Assembly (NCBI RefSeq): GCF_036203305.1
Contig: NZ_CP108131.1
Coordinates: 3,410,001-3,474,000 of the forward strand
Length of the DNA: 64,000 nt
Direction of reading: 5' to 3'
DNA from: Streptomyces sp. NBC_00190
GTDB taxonomy: Bacteria > Actinomycetota > Actinomycetes > Streptomycetales > Streptomycetaceae
Under the pieces are notes generated by a model. The model had not been told where the DNA came from, made no database searches, and saw nothing but the letters and a program-made list of their open reading frames with translations. Within the stretch, counting starts at the first letter, position 1. Each line of letters opens with the position of its first letter. Positions 47,461 through 54,889 of this stretch are shown here, one piece after another. A program made the position numbers and the translations under genes.

Positions 47461-47955
47461 ATGAACAGGCGTATGCGAATGGCCGTACTGCCTCCCCTCA
47501 CGATTTCGGCACTGGCGCTCGGGTCGGTGACGTTGTTCGCGACACCGGCACAATCGGCCGGTCCCTCCTGCGCGATGGCCCAGGGCGCAGCGGGAACTCC
47601 GGTCACGGTCACCGGCAAGAGTTTCGTGCCGAACAAGACCGTGATCGTCGACTCCGGCGGCTCGGACGCCAGTATCAAAGCGAACGTCACCGGCGCCTTC
47701 ACGGTGACGTTGCCTGACGCAACAGGCACGGTCACCGCACAGCAGCTCAATGGACCTGCGGTCAAATGCGGAACGGTCGAGGAGCAGGAGGCGTCCGAAA
47801 GCAAGGCCTCGTTCGACGAGGGCTGGCAGATGGGATTCAAGAGGGGCAAGGCCACCTGCAACACGGCGATGCCGCGGGGCGCCGTTGCGAACGAGGAGCA
47901 GTTCAACAAGGGATTCGCGGCCGGCGCGAAGGCCGCAGTGGACAAGTTCTGCTAG
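47461..47955 (+). CDS. Small secreted protein, unknown function
   Basis: 164 residues, not recognised. A signal peptide (MNRRMRMAVLPPLTISALAL ... TPAQSAG) is cut near residue 32. The mature part has an IPT-like beta domain (GTPVTVTGKSFVPNKTVIVD ... GAFTVTLPDATGTVT) and two related helical segments, SFDEGWQMGFKRGKATC and QFNKGFAAGAKAAVDKFC, each with a Gly-spaced face and a terminal Cys. Four Cys may form disulfides. ATG 47461 has GAAGG at 6-8 bases. Codon use is less GC-biased than neighbours, and the gene is bracketed by two copies of the pmt 3' end, which suggests acquisition. Confidence 0.8.
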   Translation: MNRRMRMAVLPPLTISALALGSVTLFATPAQSAGPSCAMAQGAAGTPVTVTGKSFVPNKTVIVDSGGSDASIKANVTGAFTVTLPDATGTVTAQQLNGPAVKCGTVEEQEASESKASFDEGWQMGFKRGKATCNTAMPRGAVANEEQFNKGFAAGAKAAVDKFC

Positions 47956-48032
47956 CCCGTATGTGACTGGGCACCTGGGTGCAACAACGAAAGCGAAGGC
48001 CCCGACGCCTGCCAGGCGTCGGGGCCTTCGTG
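47955..48032. repeat. Direct-repeat copy B: decayed pmt 3' end plus terminator
   Basis: Aligned ungapped with 46936-47013. In the pmt frame it reads A-R-M-stop-L-G-T-W-V-Q, a mutated form of pmt's final ARMWLDTWV. The hairpin here (47994-48011 with 48013-48030) terminates the secreted-protein gene. Confidence 0.75.
47994..48030 (+). terminator. Terminator of secreted-protein gene
   Basis: Perfect 18-bp stem with a single-base loop; part of repeat copy B. Confidence 0.85.
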
Positions 48033-48197
48033 CTCACCCTCTCGCCTCGGGAAGGACCGGCACCGGCTCCTGCCGCCTGGCCGCCACCCGTCCCCGGACA
48101 GTTGGCACCCGGCATCGCGATGCGATTGAGTCCGCACGTCAAGTGATCCAGGAGTCAGAGGGGTTGACGGTGTTCAAAGCTGTACGGGGGATCGCGA

Positions 48198-48212
48198 CGC
48201 GGCAGTGCCGCG
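48198..48212 (-). terminator. Hairpin downstream of tRNA-like gene
   Basis: CGCGGCA pairs with TGCCGCG around one base, 25 bases beyond the 3' end of the tRNA-like gene on the minus strand. Confidence 0.5.
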
Positions 48213-48236
48213 CCCTGGACCAAGTGCAGGTCGGCT

Positions 48237-48358
48237 GCGGTGCCGACGGGATTCGAACCCGCGGACAGATGGGAGCAGGTCCGCCCCTTCTCCGTAAGTC
48301 GTCGTGGGAGGGACCTCGCCCACGTCGATCGCATTGGGCCGCTCTGCCACGGCACCGC
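48237..48358 (-). tRNA. Oversized tRNA-like gene (class II features, Ser/Leu-like)
   Basis: Read on the minus strand, GGTGCCG (48356-48350) pairs with CGGCACC (48245-48239), and the pairing extends to 9 bp. An A-box-like D-arm TGGCAGAGCGG with a GCA/TGC stem and a canonical T-arm GGGTTCGAATCCC follow. From acceptor to acceptor it is 118 nt, about 28 longer than a normal tRNA-Ser. The middle folds as a long stem closed by CGTGGG/CCCACG with a 10-base loop, then a variable arm GCGGAC/GTCCGC. No 7-base anticodon loop with U33 can be placed, so the anticodon is unknown. It may be a degenerate or specialised tRNA. Confidence 0.55.
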
Positions 48359-48362
48359 AACC

Positions 48363-48699
48363 TGCGGGAATGCGCGCGCTCCCGCTCCGGCTCAGGGTAG
48401 AGACATCGTTCTCCGCGGACAAATCCTTATCGGGGACACCGGCGATCCCCTGTGCGCACAACAGCCGTGCCGGACAGGCCACTTCCCGGCGTGACGAACG
48501 TCCGACAGGGGGTCCGGCGCCGCGTTCGCAGGAGGGCCTTCCCGGGCAGGGAGGGTCCTCCTGCCGTTTCACGCTCTTTTTCGGCCATCGATGTTCCGGT
48601 CAGGTAACAAGAGGCGCCCCATCCGCTCGCGGAGCGTAAGGTCCGCACCAGAGGTTCTTTGAACACGTTCAGGGAACGGGGACTCTGGAGGGGACTCAA
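48363..48699. other. Gap upstream of the penicillin-binding protein gene
   Basis: About 340 bases without a gene. It contains an inverted repeat (48528-48535 with 48557-48564) followed by a T-rich CTCTTTTTC run, probably a terminator on the plus strand. The promoter of the PBP gene must lie after it but is not obvious. Confidence 0.5.
48528..48582 (+). terminator. Possible terminator with T-tract
   Basis: GCAGGAGG/CCTCCTGC 8-bp arms with a partly paired GGGCAGGGAG interior, then CTCTTTTTC ending near 48582. Confidence 0.45.
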
Positions 48700-50346
48700 G
48701 TGAACGGGGTAGCGAAGGGCGCCGTCATCGGCGGGGTATTCCTCGCGATGGTCGGCGGCGCCGGGTACGGGGTGTACGCCCTGGTCGGGGACGCCGGCGA
48801 CGGCGACGGCAAGGGGGGCGGGAAGGCGGAGGCCTCCGCCCAGCCGACCAAGGGCAGCGGGCCCGTCACCGAGAAGGAGACCGCCGCGACCGCCAAGGCC
48901 TTCCTGGCCGCGTGGGCGGACGGAAACGAGCAGGCGGCCGCCGAACTGACCAACAACGACCAGGCCGCCCGGACCGCGGTGGCCGACTTCAAGGCCAAGG
49001 CGTACGTCTCCAAGGCCGTGATCGCCCCCGGCACACCGCAGGGCGACACCGTGCCCTTCACGGTCGCCGCGGAGATCTCGTACGAGGGCACGACCAAGCC
49101 CCTCGCCTACGAGTCCAAGCTGACCGTGGTGCGCGGCCTGACCAGCGGGAAGCCGCTGGTCGACTGGCAGGCCTCGGTGATCCACCCGCAGCTCCAGCGG
49201 GACGAGAAGCTGCGCGCGGGCGCCCCGGCGAGCCCGCCGGTCAAGGCGGTCGACCGCAACGGCGAGGAGCTGACCGCGGAGAAGTACCCCTCGCTGCGGC
49301 CGGTCCTCGACCAGCTGCGCGAGACGTACGGCAGCAAGGCGGGCGGCAAACCGGGGGCTGAGGTCTGGATCGAGCCGGCCACCCCGAACGAGCCCAAGCG
49401 GACGCTGCTGGCCCTGGTCGAGGGGGAGCCGAGCACCATCAAGACGTACCTGGACGCGAAGGTGCAGGCGGCCGCCGAGCAGGCGGTCACCAGGTTCCCC
49501 GAGGCGTCGGTGGTCGCCGTCAAGCCCAGCAACGGGCACATCCTGGCCGTCGCCAACAACCGCAAGGACGGCTACAACGCGGCGCTGACCGGCAACCGGG
49601 CGCCCGGCTCGACGATGAAGATCGTGACCGGCGAGATGCTGATGGACCGCGGCAAGGTGGCGGCCGACAAACCGGCGGAATGCCCGAAGCAGGTGTCCTG
49701 GGGCGGCCGTTCCTTCCACAACCTGGACAACTTCGAGCTGCCCGGCACCGCGACCTTCGCGACCAGCTTCGCCAAGTCCTGCAACACCGCCTTCATCAAG
49801 CAGATCTCGGCGGTCGACGACGACGGCGCGCTGGCGAAGGAAGCCACGGAGGTCTTCGGCATCGGGCTGGACTGGAAGACGGGCGTCAAGTCCACGGACG
49901 GCAAGGTCCCGGCGGCGACGGGCGCGGAGGCGGCCGCCGCGTACATCGGCCAGGGCAAGATCACCATGAACCCGCTGAACGTCGCTTCCATCACGGCGAC
50001 CGCCCGCACCGGCGTGTTCCGCCAGCCGCTGCTGGTCTCGCCGGACCTCGACGGCCGTACGATCGCCACGGCGCAGCGCCGGATGAAGTCCTCGGTGCAG
50101 CAGCAGCTGGTATCGATGATGCGGCTGACGGCGACGAGCGGAACCGGCCAGAAGGTGATGTCCACGGTCAGCGGCTCGGACAAGGGCGCGAAGACCGGCT
50201 CGGCGGAGGTCGGCGGCTCGGGCAGCCCGGACAGCTGGTTCACCGGCTACAGCGACGACGTGGCCGCGGCGGCCATGGTCGAGGGCGGCGGCCACGGCGG
50301 GGAAGCGGCGGGCCCGATCGTGGCCGCCGTCCTGAACGCGGGCTAA
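48700..50346 (+). CDS. Penicillin-binding transpeptidase with MecA_N-like domain
   Basis: 548 residues. A short cytosolic start, membrane span (VAKGAVIGGVFLAMVGGAGY), an NTF2-like MecA_N domain (AKAFLAAWADGNEQAAAELT), a dimerisation region, then the transpeptidase: active site Ser in GSTMK (SxxK), SCNTAF (SxN) and KTGSAEV (KTG). A class B D,D-transpeptidase that cross-links peptidoglycan; MecA_N-type enzymes are often low-affinity for beta-lactams. GTG 48700 has GGAGGGGA at 6 bases. It lies near ssgE, in line with roles in sporulation or wall remodelling. Confidence 0.93.
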   Translation: MNGVAKGAVIGGVFLAMVGGAGYGVYALVGDAGDGDGKGGGKAEASAQPTKGSGPVTEKETAATAKAFLAAWADGNEQAAAELTNNDQAARTAVADFKAKAYVSKAVIAPGTPQGDTVPFTVAAEISYEGTTKPLAYESKLTVVRGLTSGKPLVDWQASVIHPQLQRDEKLRAGAPASPPVKAVDRNGEELTAEKYPSLRPVLDQLRETYGSKAGGKPGAEVWIEPATPNEPKRTLLALVEGEPSTIKTYLDAKVQAAAEQAVTRFPEASVVAVKPSNGHILAVANNRKDGYNAALTGNRAPGSTMKIVTGEMLMDRGKVAADKPAECPKQVSWGGRSFHNLDNFELPGTATFATSFAKSCNTAFIKQISAVDDDGALAKEATEVFGIGLDWKTGVKSTDGKVPAATGAEAAAAYIGQGKITMNPLNVASITATARTGVFRQPLLVSPDLDGRTIATAQRRMKSSVQQQLVSMMRLTATSGTGQKVMSTVSGSDKGAKTGSAEVGGSGSPDSWFTGYSDDVAAAAMVEGGGHGGEAAGPIVAAVLNAG

Positions 50347-50355
50347 CGCGCGGGG

Positions 50356-50375
50356 CCGGGCGCCACACCGCCCGG
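50356..50375. terminator. Short hairpin between PBP and serine hydrolase genes
   Basis: CCGGGCG pairs with CGCCCGG around a 6-base loop between convergent genes; GTCCCGTCGGTC-type repeats follow. Confidence 0.45.
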
Positions 50376-50410
50376 TCCCGTCGGTCGCGGTCCCGTCGGT
50401 CCCGGTCCCG

Positions 50411-51577
50411 TCAGAGCACGGAGCGCAGGGCCCGGACCAGCGCCTGCGCGCGCGGGTCGGCGGTGACCGACTTGGCGTGGGCGTTGGTGACGTAGCCGAA
50501 TCCGATGCCCGCCTCCGGATCCGCGAAGGCCAGCGAGCCGCCGCGGCCCGGGTGGCCGAAGGAGGCCGGAGAAAGCAGCGGCGAGGCCGGGCCGTGCAGC
50601 ATGTAGCCGGGGCCGAAGCGGGTGTTCACCACCAGGACGCGGTCCGGGCCCGACGAGAACTCCTTGCCCGCGAGCGCGGTGGTGGCCGGTGTGAAGATCC
50701 GCGCGCCGTCCTCCACCACGCCGATGGTGGCCCCGTAGAAGCGGGCCAGGGCGCGGGCCGTGCCGATGCCCGCCGAGGCCGGCAGCTCGGCCGCCCGGTA
50801 GGCGGGGTCGTTCTCGTCCGGCAGGGGGTCGATGGCCGCGAAGGCGCGGCGGGTGAGGGAGTCCGGGTCGGCGTAGGCCTCCGAAACGTTTCGCCTCGGC
50901 CGGGTCCTGAGCAGGCCCGCGCTCTCCGGCGGGTCGACCGGGGCCACCCGGCCCACCCGGTGCGCCTGCGCCTCCGGCAGCCCGATCCAGAAGTCCAGGC
51001 CCAGCGGCTCGGCGATCTCCTCGGCCAGGATGCCGCCGATGGTGCGGCCGGTCGCCCGCAGCACCAGCTCGGACAGCAGCCAGCTGAAGGTCTGCGCGTG
51101 GTAGCCGTGCTCGGTGCCGGGCTCCCAGAAGGCCCGCTGCGCGGCGACCGCGCGCGCCCCGGACACGCCGTCCGAGGCCTCCGCCACGGTCAGCCCGCGG
51201 TCCAGGGCCGGGACTCCGGCGCGGTGCGCGAGCAGGTCGCGGACCAGGGTCTTCTCCTTGCCGCCCGCCTTGAACTCCGGCCAGTACGAGGCCACGGGCG
51301 CGTCCAGGTCGAGCAGTCCGCGCTGGTGGAGCAGCAGCGGTACGGCGGCGGCCACTCCCTTGGTCGCGGAGCGGACGATCTGCACGGTGTCTGCGGTCCA
51401 AGGGGGCCGCGGCTCGGTGCCGTCGGCGTCCTTGGTGCCGCCCCAGAGGTCGACGACCTTGCGCCCGTCCCGGTACACGGCCACCGCCGCGCCCCGGTCC
51501 CCGAGCACCTCGAAGTTGCGTACGAACGCGTCCCTGACGGGCTCGAAGCCCTCCGTCACCACACCCTGGATGTCCAC
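50411..51577 (-). CDS. Serine beta-lactamase-family hydrolase (EstA/class C-like)
   Basis: 388 residues. The SxxK nucleophile is in RSATKGV (about residue 72), the Tyr motif in GYHAQTFSWL takes the place of YxN, and a late HPGRGGSLAF corresponds to the KTG/HxG region. This group includes esterases and D-amino-acid-type hydrolases more often than true beta-lactamases. GTG 51577 is the chosen start; a longer frame reaches ATG 51652 but would overlap the upstream ECF ATPase gene by 47 bases. No signal peptide. It follows the nickel/cobalt transporter genes. Confidence 0.85.
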   Translation of the reverse strand: MDIQGVVTEGFEPVRDAFVRNFEVLGDRGAAVAVYRDGRKVVDLWGGTKDADGTEPRPPWTADTVQIVRSATKGVAAAVPLLLHQRGLLDLDAPVASYWPEFKAGGKEKTLVRDLLAHRAGVPALDRGLTVAEASDGVSGARAVAAQRAFWEPGTEHGYHAQTFSWLLSELVLRATGRTIGGILAEEIAEPLGLDFWIGLPEAQAHRVGRVAPVDPPESAGLLRTRPRRNVSEAYADPDSLTRRAFAAIDPLPDENDPAYRAAELPASAGIGTARALARFYGATIGVVEDGARIFTPATTALAGKEFSSGPDRVLVVNTRFGPGYMLHGPASPLLSPASFGHPGRGGSLAFADPEAGIGFGYVTNAHAKSVTADPRAQALVRALRSVL

Positions 51578-51605
51578 GGGCAGTCCAACAACCGGCGACC
51601 GGTGC

Positions 51606-52421
51606 TTATGCCACCGAGACCGAACGCGGATCGAAGCCGAAGGGCAGCTCAAGGCGGTGGGCGCGCATGAGGTCCTCGTCGCACAGGAGGTCCTGGGTGC
51701 GGCCGTCGGCCGTGATCGCGCCGCCGCTCAGGATGACCGAGCGCGGGCACAGCTCCAGCGCGTACGGCAGGTCGTGGGTCACCATCAGCACCGTCACGTC
51801 CAGCGAGCGCAGGATGTCGGCGAGCTCGCGCCGCGAAGCCGGGTCCAGGTTGGACGAGGGCTCGTCCAGGACCAGGATCTCGGGCCGCATGGCCAGTACG
51901 GTCGCCACCGCGACCCGGCGGCGCTGCCCGAAGGACAGGTGGTGCGGCGGCCGGTCGGCGAATTCGGCCATCCCCACCTGGTCCAGGGCGTGGCGGACCC
52001 GCTCCTCCAGTTCGGCGCCGCGCAGGCCGGCCGCGGCCGGGCCGAAGGCCACGTCCTCGCGGACGGTCGGCATGAACAGCTGGTCGTCGGGGTCCTGGAA
52101 GACGATGCCGACCCGGCGGCGGATCTCGGCGAGGTTGCGCTTCTCCACCGGCAGCCCGGCCACGGTCACGGTGCCGACGCCGCCGCCGAGGATGCCGTTG
52201 AGGTGCAGCACCAGGGTCGTCTTGCCGGCGCCGTTCGGTCCGAGGAGGGCGACCCGCTCGCCCTGTGCGATGGCCAGGTCGACCCCGAAGAGGGCCTGGT
52301 GGCCGTCGGGGTAGGCGTAGGCGAGGCCGGTCACTTCCAGCGAGGGCGAAGGGGCGCTGATCACAGGCTCGCTCACGGGGGCGGTCGCGGAATCGGTCAC
52401 GGGGTCGGTCACAGGGTCCAT
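51606..52421 (-). CDS. ECF transporter ATP-binding protein (CbiO/NikO type)
   Basis: 271 residues. Walker A GPNGAGKTT, Q-loop FQDPDDQLF (the QDPDDQ form is typical of ECF ATPases), signature HLSFGQRRRVAVATVL, Walker B ILVLDEPSSNLD, H-loop VTHD. A Pro/Thr/Val repeat (DPVTDPVTDSATAPVSE) opens the chain. ATG 52421 lies inside the CbiQ gene's last 13 bases. Energises metal uptake with CbiQ and CbiM. With the Nur box upstream of the operon, nickel is the likelier substrate. Confidence 0.92.
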   Translation of the reverse strand: MDPVTDPVTDSATAPVSEPVISAPSPSLEVTGLAYAYPDGHQALFGVDLAIAQGERVALLGPNGAGKTTLVLHLNGILGGGVGTVTVAGLPVEKRNLAEIRRRVGIVFQDPDDQLFMPTVREDVAFGPAAAGLRGAELEERVRHALDQVGMAEFADRPPHHLSFGQRRRVAVATVLAMRPEILVLDEPSSNLDPASRRELADILRSLDVTVLMVTHDLPYALELCPRSVILSGGAITADGRTQDLLCDEDLMRAHRLELPFGFDPRSVSVA

Positions 52422-53170
52422 CCCATCAGACAGACGGCGAGGGCCGTCACCGGGAGCGCGGCCGCGTACGCCCACTGCGCACGCGTGGCCACCACCTCGT
52501 CGATCACCGGCATCGAACCGGCGTAGCCGCGGCTGACCATGGCCAGGTAGACCCGCTCGCCGCGTTCGTAGGAGCGGATGAACAGCGCGCCCGCCGTCTT
52601 GGCCAGCACCCCCCAGTGCCGGATCCCCCGCGCCTCGAACCCGCGCGAGCGCCGGGCGATGGACATCCGCCGCAGCTCGCCGGTGACCACGTCGCCGTAC
52701 CGGATCATGAACGAGGCGATCTGCACCAGCAGCGGCGGCAGCTTCAGCCGCTGCAGGCCCAGCAGCAGCGCCCGCAGCTCCGTCGTCGAGGCGAGCAGTA
52801 CGGACGCGGCCACCCCGAGCGTGCCCTTGGCCAGGACGTTCCAGGCGCCCCACAGTCCGGAGACGCTGAGCGACAGGCCCAGTACGTCCACCCGCTCGCC
52901 CTCGGCCACGAACGGCATGAGCACCGCGAACGCCACGAACGGGATCTCGATCAGCAGCCGCCGCAGCAGGAAGCCGGCCGGTACCCGGGCCGCGGCCGCG
53001 ACCCCGGCGAGCAGGACGGCGTACAGCCCGAAGGCCCACACCGCCTCGCGCGGTGTGGAGACGACGACGACCACGAAGGCGAAGGTCGCGGCGAGCTTGC
53101 AGTGCGGCGGCAGCGCGTGCACCGGTGAGTGCCCGTGCCGGTAGAGCCGGTGGGCGTGGCCCGCACCCAT
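52409..53170 (-). CDS. ECF transporter transmembrane protein (CbiQ/NikQ type)
   Basis: 253 residues. It starts MGAGHAHRLYRHGHSPVHAL, with about five membrane spans and the coupling-helix Ala-Arg-Gly motifs ARRSRGFEARG and VSRGYAG that touch the ATPase. ATG 53170 is one base after the CbiM stop. His-rich N-terminus may bind metal. Middle gene of the three-gene operon. Confidence 0.92.
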   Translation of the reverse strand: MGAGHAHRLYRHGHSPVHALPPHCKLAATFAFVVVVVSTPREAVWAFGLYAVLLAGVAAAARVPAGFLLRRLLIEIPFVAFAVLMPFVAEGERVDVLGLSLSVSGLWGAWNVLAKGTLGVAASVLLASTTELRALLLGLQRLKLPPLLVQIASFMIRYGDVVTGELRRMSIARRSRGFEARGIRHWGVLAKTAGALFIRSYERGERVYLAMVSRGYAGSMPVIDEVVATRAQWAYAAALPVTALAVCLMGWTL

Positions 53171-53171
53171 C

Positions 53172-54218
53172 TCAGACCGCCGATGCCCCGGCCGCGGCCG
53201 GCTCGGCGGTACGACGGCGGCGCACGACCCAGAAGACACCGGTGCCTGCGGCGACGGTCGCGCCGACGCCGAGGGCGCCCGCGAGGCCGCCGGAGAGGCG
53301 GGCGTCGGCGACGTCCTTGACGGCGTAGTCGGCGAGCGGGGAGTCCTTCGCGGCGTGCTCCTCGACCTTGGCGTCGATGCCCTTGTCGGCGGCGACCTTC
53401 TCCAGGCCGTCGGGGCTGGCCGAGGCGTAGAAGGAGACGAACCCGGCGAGGACGAGCGCGGTGACCAGGCCGGTGGCCCACACCTTCGTGGTGGAGCGGG
53501 CCGCGACGGGGGCAGGGGCGGCGGCCGGCGCGTCGACGAGTGCGCCGCCCACGCGCAGCTTCAGCGGCGTGGCCAGTCCGCGCGCCCCGTGCACCAGGTC
53601 GGGCCGTACGGCGATCACGGCGCCGACGGTCGCGGCGGTGATGACGGCCTCGCCGATGCCGATGAGCACGTGCACGCCGACCATGGCGGTGAACACCTTG
53701 CCGATGGGCACGTCGGTGGTGCCGCCGAGGGCGTAGATCGCGGTGAAGGCGGCGGCCGCGCCGGGCACCGAGAGCAGGGCGCCGGCGAAGGCGGCGACGG
53801 TCACCGAGCGGCGGGTGCGGGGCAGCACCCTCAGCAGCCCGCGGAAGATCGCGTAGGAGACGACGACGGTGACGACACCCATGACGGTGACGTTCACGCC
53901 GAGGGCGGTCAGCCCGCCGTCGGCGAAGAGGATGCCCTGCATGAGCAGGACCACGGACACGCACAGCACACCCGTGTACGGGCCGACGAGTATCGCGGCG
54001 AGCGCCCCGCCCAGCAGGTGCCCGCTGGTGCCGGCGGCGACCGGGAAGTTCAGCATCTGCACGGCGAAGATGAAGGCGGCGACGAGACCGGCGAGCGGCG
54101 CCGTGCGCTCGTCGAGTTCCCGCCGGGCGCCGCGGAGGCTGACGGCCACAGCGGCGGCGGCCGTCACTCCGGCGGCCACCGAGACGGGTGCGTTGATGAA
54201 TCCGTCGGGCACATGCAT
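53172..54218 (-). CDS. CbiM/NikM substrate-binding membrane protein fused to a CbiN/NikN-like part
   Basis: 348 residues. It opens with the metal-binding MHVPDGFINAPV, whose Met1-His2 N-terminus is essential for Ni/Co coordination in this family, then seven or so spans with GHLLGGALAAILVGP and MGVVTVVVSYAIFRG. From about residue 245 a CbiN-like segment follows (VWATGLVTALVLAGFVSFYA, GLEKVAADKGI) with two spans. ATG 54218 is in frame and the upstream residues are not family-like. First gene of the operon; a Nur box precedes it. Confidence 0.92.
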   Translation of the reverse strand: MHVPDGFINAPVSVAAGVTAAAAVAVSLRGARRELDERTAPLAGLVAAFIFAVQMLNFPVAAGTSGHLLGGALAAILVGPYTGVLCVSVVLLMQGILFADGGLTALGVNVTVMGVVTVVVSYAIFRGLLRVLPRTRRSVTVAAFAGALLSVPGAAAAFTAIYALGGTTDVPIGKVFTAMVGVHVLIGIGEAVITAATVGAVIAVRPDLVHGARGLATPLKLRVGGALVDAPAAAPAPVAARSTTKVWATGLVTALVLAGFVSFYASASPDGLEKVAADKGIDAKVEEHAAKDSPLADYAVKDVADARLSGGLAGALGVGATVAAGTGVFWVVRRRRTAEPAAAGASAV

Positions 54219-54254
54219 GAAATGGCTCCGCTTCTCACAGTTTTCAGCCGTCCA

Positions 54255-54285
54255 AGAATAGTGCCCTCTTGCAAATGGTTGGCAA
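54255..54285. promoter_or_regulatory. Nur-box-like operator and promoter of the ECF operon
   Basis: TTGCAA-ATGGT-TGGCAA at 54269-54285 fits the Nur consensus tTGCaa-N5-ttGCAA that I recall for the nickel regulator of Streptomyces. On the minus strand, TTGCCA (54285-54280) and TATTCT (54260-54255) form a possible -35/-10 pair, with the -35 inside the box, as a repressor site would require. Confidence 0.7.
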
Positions 54286-54401
54286 CAGCGTCTCCGGCAC
54301 AAATACGCTCTCGCACTTCCGTCGGAATGTGCGAGGCTGGACGGGACAAAAGAGCACATACGGCACTTTTGTTCAACGCTCCGACGCGAGGAGTCTTGTC
54401 G

Positions 54402-54818
54402 ATGTCATCCACCGCCGAGAATCCACCAGCCACCGCGACCGCCGCTGCGACCGCCACGGCGACCGTCCCGCTCGTCGAGGAGCGCGTCAGAGCCCGCGTG
54501 ATCACCGATGATCCGCTCTTCCGGGCGATCCCCGTCGTCCTGCGCTTCGTCCCCGCGGAACCGCTGGCCGTACGGATCGTCTTCCCGGCGGACCTGTCCC
54601 CCGAGGGCACCGACAACGAGTGGGTCTTCCCCCGCGCCCTCCTGGAGGCGGGCCTGCAGGCCCCGAGTGGAACCGGGGACGTACGCGTCTGGCCCTGCGG
54701 CCGCGTCCAGGCCGTCGTCGAGTTCCACTCCCCCGAAGGCGTGGCCGTGGTCCAGTTCGACATCGCCGGGCTGCGCCGCTTCCTGCGCCGTACGTATGCC
54801 ACCCGGTCCACCCGTTAG
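54402..54818 (+). CDS. ssgE: SsgA-like sporulation/cell-division protein
   Basis: 138 residues of the SsgA-like family, restricted to sporulating actinomycetes. A Thr/Ala-rich start is followed by the conserved DPLFRAIPVVLRFVPAEPLA, VEWVF-like NEWVFPRALLEAGLQAPSGT, GDVRVWPCGR and FHSPEGVAVVQFD blocks. The symbol rests on my recollection that ssgE (SCO3158) lies at this place, beside the PBP and pmt genes. SsgE-type proteins influence spore release. ATG 54402 has GAGGAG at 9 bases. It is divergent from the nickel/cobalt operon. Confidence 0.75.
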   Translation: MSSTAENPPATATAAATATATVPLVEERVRARVITDDPLFRAIPVVLRFVPAEPLAVRIVFPADLSPEGTDNEWVFPRALLEAGLQAPSGTGDVRVWPCGRVQAVVEFHSPEGVAVVQFDIAGLRRFLRRTYATRSTR

Positions 54819-54827
54819 GCGCAACGG

Positions 54828-54866
54828 GCCCGGCCCCGCACCTGAGGCTCAGGTGCGGGGCCGGGC
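54828..54866. terminator. Bidirectional terminator, 18-bp stem
   Basis: Perfect pairing of 54828-54845 with 54849-54866, GGC loop, between convergent ssgE and MMPL genes. Confidence 0.85.
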
Positions 54867-54889
54867 TGTCGTACGTACGGGCCTGGACG

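Noticed and set aside
50411..51652. True beta-lactamase resistance gene
   Set aside because: SxxK is present but there is no signal peptide and the YxN and KTG positions are atypical; an esterase-like role is likelier.
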